This document shows, in pieces, positions 55,043 to 64,000 of a stretch of 64,000 nucleotides of DNA (position 1 is the first letter of the stretch; each line of letters begins with the position of its first letter). Source of the DNA: Atopsyche davidsoni. Its lineage: Eukaryota > Arthropoda > Insecta > Trichoptera > Hydrobiosidae. Under the pieces are notes generated by a model. That model saw nothing but the letters and a program-made list of their open reading frames with translations, did no database searches and was not told the origin of the DNA. The stretch covers positions 1,550,001 to 1,614,000 of the forward strand of contig JAILWY010000011.1 of the NCBI GenBank assembly GCA_022113835.1, in the 5' to 3' direction. The translations under genes were made by a program, and so were the position numbers.

Positions 55043-55299
55043 ATAATGCGTTTGCTTGCGGGTAGAAATGATTGTCACCAGGTAGTCCAGTGGCGGCGGT
55101 GAATCACGCGACCGGCCCGCCCAACGATCCAGCGGTTTCCGGTTGTTATCGCCGGAGGGGACATTACTTCTCCTGTCGTCGCCCATTCGCTTCGACCGAG
55201 ATCTAAAATAAACCGAATCCTCAAACAACCCGAGTAGGAAAACTCAACGCGAGCGTGCACAGTGGTGATGATGATGGTGAAACGAGACAGATGTAATAT

Positions 55300-58151
55300 A
55301 TGCTGTCCCGTTCGCATTGAAAACCAAGTTGTAACGCGGTGAATATCTTGTTTTTAAATAATGCTACGAAAATGTATTACAACCTAACAATGATCACTAC
55401 CAACGAATATTGTAAAATATTTCATGCATGCATTTTCTTTATGTACATATTTTATAGGTGGCACATAAATAAAGCGATGAGAAAAACTCATCGAATCAAG
55501 TAGGAGGGTCTATAACTGAATTAGAACTTTAAACGTTATAAGCAAGTGTGGAAGCATTTTTGATATATAATACAGTACAAACGCATTTTTAAATCTACTT
55601 AACATGGAGAAAACTCGATCTTGTGCTTATCAGTGTGCGTGTTAAATAATTCTGTATTTTATTAATCCGATCAAATATGTTTTGTATAACAGTGGCGTAC
55701 GGTGCACACAAGCAGAAAAACAGTTACTATTTTATAAAAATATGAATGTTATATTAATGTTTATTAAACTTCATTTATATTTAGATCCGTTATGTTTTTT
55801 AAAAATGGATTAAAAACCTTAAAAAAATAAAAACTCATATATTATGTGTTTATTATTTATTAAAAAAGAAAAAAGGTGTTAATTGGTACTTCTATCTAAT
55901 AATAGCGTTGAAAAATTTACATACTTAAAACTCCTGAGTTGACTATAAATAAACAAAACATACAGACTATAAAATATAATTTGTAGCGACATCTATGGAT
56001 AAAATTATAATAATATTTTCTCCGCGAACCAATTGCAGATTCCTGTAAACGTGAACTTAGAGTTTTAACTTTTCATGTGCAGATGGCAATAATTAAATAA
56101 AAATTATAATTAATATTAACGTTTGGAAAAAATAAAATACAGTACCCCACATACAAAAAAATAATTATGATAACAGAACAGGTATTCATAATATTTATTC
56201 ATTTTTTAAATAAAAAAGTACATAAGGCTGTAAATAAGTAGCAAGATATATGTTGCTACTAAGCGATAGATGGCAGTACATTCATTAGAACTGTCTACTT
56301 GTAACATACGAGGTTTGTTTTTTCATCTATTTTTTTCTGCTAGCGTAACTAGGTTGATAAGGAAGTAGTTTTATACCTGTTTAATCAGCTCTGCAGTGTT
56401 GTTATTATCGCATTTATGGTAATTCAGATTAGCCTCTTACCTGCAAACAAAGAAAAAAAATAATGAAAATCAGATTTTGAATTGTTATGATTTGAAATTG
56501 GCCATTCAATTATCTACCAATTAAACTCTGCTCATAATTAATTTATAAAAACCTAAAACACAAATAATAATAAGACAGAAGGAATCTGACAAATTATTAA
56601 ATAAATTTTGACATAGATTTAAAATGGTATTAATAGTCTGTATTTGATTAACTTGTACTATTACTCGCTTTGAATTAATTATTACATGAAATAAAAACAG
56701 GCAATATATTTTAGTTTTTTTGTACTTAGAGTATGTACGATTTCACAACGTCTAAAAGGTTGATTTAATTAAACGGGCTCTTAAATGTGTCACACCGATA
56801 TAATTATCGTATTTAATGGAAAATGTCATTGCTTTTATGATTATTTAACGAAGTAAAATTTCATGCAATCCTCGTGATGAATTAAACAGTGATTAAAACC
56901 TTTATAATGTTCAATTTAATCTATCTCAGAATTAGAGCTCAATATTTACTCAATGTCACATATTATTTAATAAACATCTAATAAATTTAACATTATTTGT
57001 TTTGATACAAAATAACAATTAAAAATATAAAAAAATGGTTGCACAATAAATAAAAAGATTTATTTAAAAAATTTGATTTTAAGAAAGTTAAGAAACAGGG
57101 GACACAAAATGTCTGGATATATTTAATTAAAATAATATAACTTAACACGTTTGCATACTTCATCATATTTCTACAAGTACACCAATGTACAATGTAAACA
57201 TTTATAAGAATATTCCCATAAAACATGTAAACGTAAACTATGTTTCGTATATCCTTTTATATACTGTACTTATAATAAATAGTTAGTAACTCCATAATAA
57301 AAACATTAAATAAATTAGGTAAGACTCTGTTAACTTGTTGATGTGTAATACTTGACGCTAGGGAAAGCCTATTAGCTTATATAATAAATTAAAATATTTA
57401 TTGACTCACTGACTTGCGTTATTTTTTCAATATAATTTTTATTCTTATGAAAACCATTATATATATTATTTAACAATTATCTGTTTTAAACAATATTTGA
57501 TTCATCTTAACAATTAAATTTATCTCATATAAAAAAATTCAGTACGGCAAGCCGTGGCTGTGGATTTAAATGGAATCATTGCCACAGCATACAATGCTTA
57601 AAGGTAAGAAGAGCTCGAATAGCCACAAGTCTTTGCGTGGAGTTTCCAGAGCCATTAGCGGGTTAAGTGATGTTACAGATTGCGCGAGGTGAGATTATTT
57701 CATACCACAAACATCTTTCAGCAAATAAAGGCCTCCGACCACTAAATATGAGGTGAGCGTTACAGGTAATTAATTTTAACAGAGCGTCTGACATGAGCAG
57801 TTACAATTTCCTGCAAAGGCAAGGTCTAAAAGCAAAGAAGATTATTTTAATAAAAAAAAAATTTTCACCGCTGTATGTAATTAATTTTTAAGAGTTTATA
57901 TTGATATTATGTTTTAAATTTGTTTAAATATCAATATAAATTATTATTATAATTTTTTTATCATTTTGTCTATGCTGAGTTGTATTGTAATAGAATCAGT
58001 ATATTTTGATAAATTGTAGGTAAGACTAAATTTTAAATATCAAATGTTGATTGTATCGCATACATTTTGTAGTTGATTATCATTTTAATTATGTGCATCC
58101 GAAGTTTGATCTGGTTGCTTATGTGTTATGCTGCTTGGTATATATATTATT
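55300..58151. other. Very AT-rich gene desert
   Basis: Nearly 3 kb without a recognisable exon, element end or RNA. CAGTGGCGTACGGTGCAC at 55691 resembles a hAT/CAGTGGCG-type terminus (compare inverted forms at 48.65 and 61.89 kb), but its partner was not found. The sequence may be deep intron or intergenic. Confidence 0.4.
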
Positions 58152-58222
58152 CTGACGTTTCGGTCCCCGTGCTGGGAGTATCTGCAGATTTTAATATACC
58201 TGAAAATGGTCCCAGCACCCCA
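58152..58222 (-). ncRNA. Penelope-type hammerhead-like motif with inverted partial copy
   Basis: On the minus strand 58152-58190 reads UCUGCAGAUACUCCCAGCAC, GGGGACCGAAACGUCAGAA. Core A6 is C (CUGCAGA). Immediately beyond, at 58199-58222 on the plus strand, CCTGAAAATGGTCCCAGCACC is a second, partial motif in the opposite orientation, so the two halves face each other. Confidence 0.42.
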
Positions 58223-58914
58223 ATATATACCCCAAGCAACTGAATCAACTCAAAACAACGCCTACTAAAACCTACGAGCATACATTTAAAATTTTTGTTT
58301 GAAAGCGTTTCTCAATTTTATTTTTAAGTAAATATTATATTTATGCATAATCCATTTATAGTTACATTTATTATATTTAATAATTTAAATATTGTTGCTC
58401 AATAAATGTCACGGTATCACATTTTACTACGGATAAAGCCATGTTACCTTTCCTCATCATGAATCCCACGTTAGAAGCCTGAATGTGTCAGCGTAACCAA
58501 AAGCGACCAGGAACAAGTGAAAGTGACTCATTTGCGTTGTATGTCAATTAACTAAATTGACTCACCTCGCTACGCGTACAATTCGAGAAATGCACAATTA
58601 AAACCCATCAAGCCGTGGAAAACTAGAGCTCGGCGTCACACAATATGTGCACAAACGCTGGTACGGTCAATTGACATTATCTACGGTTAGACTTTGAAAG
58701 ATACCTTTATGTAAATTTTTATTTAATATATATTTAATTATAACAACTTGATTATGTATGATTATAAATTTAAAAAAAATACTAAGAGATCACAATTAAA
58801 GGCTTCGTAAAAAATATAACACTTTCAAATTTGTCTCATTGTATATTATAATGATTTTTCTATAAAAAATTTACTGAACGTTTTTTGAATGATATGATTT
58901 GATTTATTGAACTC

Positions 58915-59178
58915 CTTAAAGTTTTCTGTCCTCCGACGTTTCAGTCCCTGTTCTAGGATCTACGAGCAGGTGAGTAATTGTATATACTATTGGAAGGAGA
59001 AAGCAAATATGGATGCGGAATTTGCGCCATTAGCTAGAAGGCGAGAGTACAGCCAAACTAATACGACTAGCCCAGAATAGAGATACGTTCAGCGAGATGG
59101 TCACCGACCTCTTTTATGGTGGGATTTTGAAATCTCTGAAACTCGAGAACGACACATCAGAGGACTGAAAACTTTAAG
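58915..59178. mobile_element. Inverted-repeat unit containing Penelope-type and LINE pieces
   Basis: CTTAAAGTTTTCTGTCCTC (58915-58933) and, inverted, GAGGACTGAAAACTTTAAG (59160-59178) match at 18 of 19 positions. Directly inside the left arm is a minus-strand hammerhead-like remnant (CCGACGTTTCAGTCCCTG, 58932-58949). The interior 58988-59125 is a plus-strand LINE tail (ATGGATGCGGAATTTGCGCC, GAGATGGTCACCGACCTC). The arms resemble CTTGAAGTTTTCAGTCCTCC at 34.80 kb, also beside a hammerhead-like motif. Confidence 0.55.
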
Positions 59179-59819
59179 CAAAACTTATAAACGATTTTTA
59201 CACAATCTCATACATTTTAATTTTTAAACATATTAAATGTATAATATAAAGTTAATATATCTTAAGCAGTGGACGCCTTTGGAATAACAACTTACTTCCT
59301 ATCTCTAGATATATGATATGGAATTGAATTCCTATGAATTAAATTACAGAAATTAAAACCGACATTGTTAAACCTGAACGTGTTATTTCTAAAACGCTGT
59401 TGTTTTTATTTTTGTGAATAAGAGAATATCAAATTACAAATGATAAATTGTTAATGTTTGCAGAACCTGCGTGAATATACATTTGGTAATTTTTTTGTTG
59501 TTGTACGGTTTAAAGCACCGAAATAAACAAGTGTGACGACCGCAAGGGCATTTAAATCATGAAAAAGTACAAGTTTTATATTTTAAATTGATTAAAGTAT
59601 TGAATAACATAATATGTAGGAAGTATTCATGATAAATGATTTTTTAATTTTATTATGGCTATAGCAAAGTGTTCGACCTTGAATATCAAAATGAATAAAG
59701 AAAAGACCTATAAGAGTCATGAAAAGCAACTGCATTAATTAAAAATTAATGCAGTTGCTTGGTCTGAACTCAAAATGATAAAATGGTTAGAAATGCAGGG
59801 CGTTATCTCACATTGTGGT

Positions 59820-59861
59820 TTCCGACGTTTCAATCACTGTATCGGGACTGTCTTCGGGGAT
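59820..59861 (-). ncRNA. Penelope-type hammerhead-like motif, minus strand
   Basis: On the minus strand: CCCCGAAGACAGUCCCGAUA, CAGUGAUUGAAACGUCGGAA. The start of the core is changed (CCGAAGA) and stem II is mostly lost. Nearby, at about 59736-59760, a perfect palindrome-like AATTAAAAATTAATGCAGTTGC is seen with its inverted partner GCAACTGCATTAATT. Confidence 0.35.
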
Positions 59862-60157
59862 TTCAGTTCGTTACAATTTTGGTCAAATTAATAATTAAGT
59901 CATCGTTTAGGAATGACCGTATAATCAATAAAGTTCATTGATTGTGATTTACTAATATTCATTCATTTAAGGTTCGTCCGTCAATCAATGCTGTGCATAC
60001 ATTATTCGCATGAATCGATTGAAATGAACAAACGATTTGATTGCAAACGTTACTTAATTATTATTTAATACACTTGCAGTATTCAATTCAATGCATCGAT
60101 TTTAATAAAAATAATTGATTATTCGATTTGATCCATCACTGAAATGTTTATTTATAA

Positions 60158-60866
60158 CATTGGTTCCCAAAGTGGTCAATATCGACCCACAGGGGTCGAT
60201 TCCGCCCTGCAAGGGGTCGATGACAGCGAAAAATTAAATTGGGGGGCATGAACTGTACGAGAGTGGATCCTATTTAAGCAGGTCATCACCAAAATACCAC
60301 AGTGGATTATCAATCCATACGGTGGCATTGAAGAATCGGAAGTCATACTACAAGAAGAACTGATCGGAATAGGCACTAATGAAGAACTGAAGGTGCAGGA
60401 TATCAGCAATTTTGGCTTCAGGGAGGCATACCTGCTATTTATCCTGCATTATGGACTATCGCAAGAAGGTTTTTGATAGCTTTACCATCTTTATTCCTCG
60501 CGGAAAGGGGTTTCAGTGTTGTTGCCATTCTTCTTACAAAAAAAAGAAATAGATTGGAAATCACTGGGCGTGGGGATTAAAAGATAATCTGACTTATTTG
60601 AAGCCAAATATTGAAAATTCGCTATCAAAGCATCAGACCCATCCCTCCCATTAAAAGTGTATTGATTTTTTTAGTGAATGTTACTATATTTGCATTTTGT
60701 GTGTATTTATTTATAAAGGTGTACAGTAACACCTCGATATAACAGACTTCAGACAAAAAATCCGGTTAAATGTAAAAATTCAGTATTAGCAAGGCAGGGG
60801 GGGTCTACGAAAAACAGGAAAACTCGACAAGGGGTCGACGGGACAAAAAAAATTTGGGAACCTCTG
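60158..60866 (+). mobile_element. hAT element, deleted derivative (family A) with decayed transposase end
   Basis: The ends CATTGGTTCCCAAAG and (inverted) CAGAGGTTCCCAAAT enclose 709 bp. The flanks ATTTATAA (60150-60157) and ATTTATGA (60867-60874) match at seven of eight. The interior 60265-60610 is the plus-strand equivalent of the transposase C-terminus at 8.4-8.8 kb: IPQWIINPYGG and (after frame changes) LEITGRGD-like text are still readable, but frameshifts and stops disrupt it. Nearly the same length as 8154-8868, so both derive from one deleted parent. Confidence 0.85.
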
Positions 60867-60874
60867 ATTTATGA

Positions 60875-61639
60875 CAACGGCATACTTCAGCAGAGCAGTC
60901 GCTGACATTTTGTGTTGATCAGCGATAAACATGGACACGGGCTAGGTCCTCGTCAGACGGACCGGCGCCTCCGCCACTTCCGGCACGTGCCCCCCCCCCC
61001 TCACCCCCCCACCTCCCCCCACCCCCGCCCCGCGACCGGAAGTCGGAAATAGAACGCAGCGCGTGCGCCAGGATGGCTCCATCGTCATACATTTCCCAAT
61101 CAGCTGTTCGACGAAAATACGCCGCTGCCCGAATTTCAGAATTCGATAAAGCGGACTTCACACTGGATATAATAACGAGGTTAAAAATTATGCAGTGATT
61201 TTAAAACATGTTACCTTACTCGGGGAGTCGCTAGTATAAGAAAAAGCCAATTGATTCTAGATCCAACACTACAGTAAACAAATAGTTTTAAGGTGGTCGC
61301 TAGAATTTTTTAACGTACAAAGGGGTCGCGTATTCAAAAAATGTTGATAAACACTGGAACAATGCATTGATCACATCACAAATGCGAATCTTGCTGCTGA
61401 CGTTGGCAAACAAGCGTTGAGTATCCTTTTTTTTGGCCGTATGCTCAGAAATACTAAAATAAAGCATACTGCAGCAGATTCTGCATGATATATTTTTTTG
61501 CAACAAATTTAATAATCCGAACAGATAATATATATATATATATTCAATTATCCGAACGTAAAATTTGCCATATCCATTTTGAGTCTTGCACAATGCGCAA
61601 TGATAATATAGCGTAAGGTATTCTAAGGTAAGAATAAAA
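60875..61639. other. Intergenic region with C-tract and CpG-rich patch
   Basis: About 60960-61030 is a run of CCCCC-rich sequence (GTGCCCCCCCCCCTCACC). The flanking 60940-61150 is CpG-rich, with CCAATCAGCTG near 61095, also seen at 44.64 kb. The glycine-rich minus-strand frame here is a by-product of the C-tract. No gene called. Confidence 0.4.
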
Positions 61640-61785
61640 AAACACCGGAAGGAGAAAGTTAGCGTGGATGCGGAATTCGCGACAGTGGCTGAAAGTCGAA
61701 AGTACAGTCGGACTGATGGATATATGTTCAGTGAGATGACACCAACATCCTCTGAGGAGATGCACCCGAAGAAGAAGATAATAAA
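61640..61785 (+). mobile_element. LINE 3' tail fragment
   Basis: GTGGATGCGGAATTCGCGAC, AGTGGCTGAAAGTCG, TATGTTCAGTGAGATGACAC, CAACATCCTCTGAGGAGATG, AAGAAGAAGA. Best preserved non-coding tail of the LINE family, and it shows the ATGTTCAGTGAGATG lead-in shared with R1. Confidence 0.7.
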
Positions 61786-62096
61786 ATCATGTTTAATATA
61801 CACGTGAGTGCTTTGAATATCTTTACTGAAATTTGTTAGAAATATATTTTAGAGAAAGCAGTGCCTATTATTTGTACGGACCGCACGCCACTGATAATAA
61901 ATGTTATGACATACTTTTTATTCTAAATTGTGATTCATTCACCACATCTCCAATCTGTGTGGGAGATATATTTTATCTGCAATTTATATATATTTTTTCT
62001 TTTAGTATAAACATTTGGAATAATCTAAATTTATAATAGTTTTCACGAAAATAATTACAATAATAAAAAGTTGCCTTTCAACATCAGGGAGTGGCG

Positions 62097-62826
62097 GCTG
62101 GGGTGACCAAGCTTTGCATTTAAATGTGGTAATAACGGCTTCAAGTCGCATTTAGTAGTGCCCGTTGAGACTCACCGAATTCGTTGTAGATTCCAGATAT
62201 CACGAGATCTTAATTTTAATTTAAAATAGATCATTTATTATTAGAGTCACTCCCTGACGCCCTATAATGTCAATCCGCAACTGCTATAACCTTTCACTTA
62301 CTATTCCGTTGAGAAAGACTAAATACTACCTGTAAATAAATTAACATTATGCAAATCCCTTTCACAGTCCGAATGCCTTTCTATTCTCGGCATTTTGGTT
62401 TTTTGTAACGTAAAAAACAAAGCGCACAATTTATTGAAAAATACTATTTTTATAATTAAAAAAAAAAATGATATTGTAACATGATAAACGATTTGCATTA
62501 TTAACAAGAATAATTTTATACACAGGAAGCAAAACACCTTGCGTAGATTTTGAACTCAACGCACGCCACTGCAATTTCAATAAATGGATCTTGGTCGAAC
62601 AACATACATGTATAGCCTGTTGGATAGGAGATTACGCTCATTTTGTTGGGATGAGCTTTCGAGGGATTCTTGAGACTCCTTGGAACACAAAATGATCGTA
62701 ATCTCCCAGCCACTTGTCTATTCACATTTCTTGATAAAATATGGAGAATTACACATTTAACCAGTATGTTATTGATATTAGTGATTAAAGAGAATATTTA
62801 TTTTCTAGTTGTGTGGTCACCCCAGC
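62097..62826. mobile_element. Possible DNA transposon remnant with GCTGGGGTGACCA inverted ends
   Basis: GCTGGGGTGACCA (62097-62109) and its exact inverted copy TGGTCACCCCAGC (62814-62826) lie 730 bp apart. The left one is preceded by CAGGGAGTGGCG, a hAT-like terminus; the right one is followed by GCAGAAGAG and lacks this. Interior is AT-rich, without transposase frame. ACGCACGCCACTG at 62556 might be an end of another inserted element. Confidence 0.4.
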
Positions 62827-63749
62827 GCAGAAGAGTTCGTCTTTAGGGTGACGCATCGGCGTGAATAAATTAAAATAAATCACTCGAGGCGTGCGCGCGA
62901 TAATCCATTATGTGTAATATAAATGTTTATTATTTAATATATGTCTTCTTCGAAAAACAATTTTTAAAAAAGTGTTTATTTATACTTTTATCTGAATGAT
63001 AACCCACATATGAGATAAATTGAACGCGTTCAATTTAATATATATCCTCCGAGTAGTTTTTGGAATTCTCGCTTGCCGATCATAGGATCTCTGGTTTGAA
63101 GTCAAGTAACGATTAGGAAAACCTAACAGGAAATAGTGCTGCACACGTATAGTATCAAATAGCTCATCACGAATCTGTAAGAAGACAGAACCGTGGAATA
63201 AAGCGTGTTAAGAAGGTTCCTAAAATTATGAGATAACTATCATCTGCATATTCATTAATTCATCGTTGTATAGAGATTTTGCGTACGTATAGTATGAAAT
63301 ATCTTGGATTTAGTCTATTGATTATATGATGCTTGAAGACACAGAAGTAACTTGAGGTACAGGTATATCTATTAATAGACAAGTCGGCGCTTTATAATGT
63401 CGCGTGGAAATGCCAGACCGCCGGATGACTCCAGCAGAGGATCGATACATCGAGTTTTCCACATATTTATTACAAATTAAAAATTCTGAAAAATATCCTT
63501 TCCTAATAATAGAACGAAGTTTTTTTCTATCGACAGTTTGTTCAAGTTCCCAAGGGAACAGCCAAGGTCATGCGCATCGCGAACGAAGCGAGGGCTCCTA
63601 GTCGGTGATTGTTTGCAGTCATGGATATATGTCATCGCAGGTTAGGTTAAGTACACGGTAAATAGCACACATGCTTAGAAGTTACATATGTGTGTGCGAG
63701 TGCGTAAAAAAAAAAACAAATTAAGCACACGCCTGTCTACCTGGCCAAT
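62827..63749. other. Intergenic region, no gene recognised
   Basis: AT-rich. A tRNA-like scrap (TCTCTGGTTTGAAGTCAAG, near 63090) and a TTAGG-type unit (GCAGGTTAGGTTAAGT, near 63640) are seen. No coding signal. Confidence 0.35.
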
Positions 63750-64000
63750 AAACGTGGCAATGCTTCGCAGCAGTAACGGCGCATTGTTGTGATGAGGAGT
63801 TTCCTCCTACGCCGCTGGACTGCCTCCGTGAATAGGTCAAGCAGGCCGTGACGTCACGGAACAGCTGATCGGGTCGGCGGCGCGGTGTCGCGAGTCGGCG
63901 GTCCCGTTACCGAGAGATCCGATCCGGGACCCGCTCCGCAAAAAAAAAAAAAAAGCAGGTGGACCAGCGACCCGCTCATTCATGCCTCCGAGCGCAGGCT
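63750..64000. promoter_or_regulatory. CpG-rich right edge, possible promoter of an outside gene
   Basis: The last 250 bp rise sharply in GC and CpG (GGTCGGCGGCGCGGTGTCGC) and contain a CRE (GTGACGTCACGG, 63849-63860) followed by CAGCTGATCGGG. It looks like a CpG-type promoter or 5' UTR. The window ends before a coding start can be seen. Confidence 0.35.

Noticed and set aside
60919..61161. Glycine-rich minus-strand frame
   Set aside because: Product of the C-tract; no protein family and no splice signals.
1..64000. CRISPR array, bacterial operon or phage system
   Set aside because: Introns, insect-type transposons and lack of bacterial gene spacing show this is eukaryotic nuclear DNA; the regular repeats found are microsatellites, a minisatellite and the 99-159 bp hammerhead-like array.

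Overview
This looks like a gene-poor, repeat-rich, AT-rich stretch of an arthropod (most likely insect) nuclear genome. The grounds are: GT-AG introns in the two best genes, a mauritiana-type mariner with a Mos1-like terminal sequence, several hAT families with 8-bp target duplications, RTE-like LINE 3' ends, Penelope-type hammerhead-like motifs, tRNA-derived SINE pieces and long (TA)n tracts. No bacterial operon, phage or CRISPR is present. The species cannot be named from the sequence alone.

Layout. 1-13.6 kb: intergenic DNA with three hAT copies, an 11-bp minisatellite, a diverged tandem repeat (9.8-10.5 kb) and a dispersed repeat called R1 here. 13.6 kb: one isolated candidate exon. 14.7-16.7 kb: an R1 copy interrupted by a full-length mariner with two frameshifts and by a chimeric hAT element. 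19.3-21.5 kb: the most coherent module, a two-exon SWIM zinc-finger + YqaJ-type nuclease gene (428 aa, open, nuclease residues present) tail-to-tail with a short THAP-like gene, both inside a pair of inverted TGACGTCA-containing repeats. 21.8-31 kb: short palindromic elements, LINE and mariner scraps, and a puzzling triplicated peptide motif (29.58-29.92 kb). 32.4-33.6 kb: a 384-codon first coding exon of an unrecognised serine-rich host gene on the minus strand, with an excellent splice donor. 34-41 kb: R1, Penelope-type motifs and a tandem array of four such motifs (40.5-41.0 kb). 42-51 kb: a LINE remnant with a nested TTAA element, SINE-like pieces, and an R1 copy with a second type of hAT at the same place as in other R1 copies. 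51-64 kb: mariner fragments within a duplicated segment, a long very AT-rich desert, more Penelope and LINE scraps, another hAT copy, and a CpG-rich right edge that may be a promoter of a gene lying outside.

How the parts relate. Most of the sequence is a layered record of transposition: R1 and LINE copies are older and served as landing sites for mariner, hAT and TTAA-type elements, and the insertion order can be read directly from target duplications. The most interesting possible system is the convergent SWIM-YqaJ nuclease / THAP pair, which looks like a transposon-derived or mobile nuclease module without a visible DDE transposase. The repeated use of one small R1 site by unrelated hAT insertions, the chimeric hAT/mariner elements and the hammerhead-like array are also worth checking.
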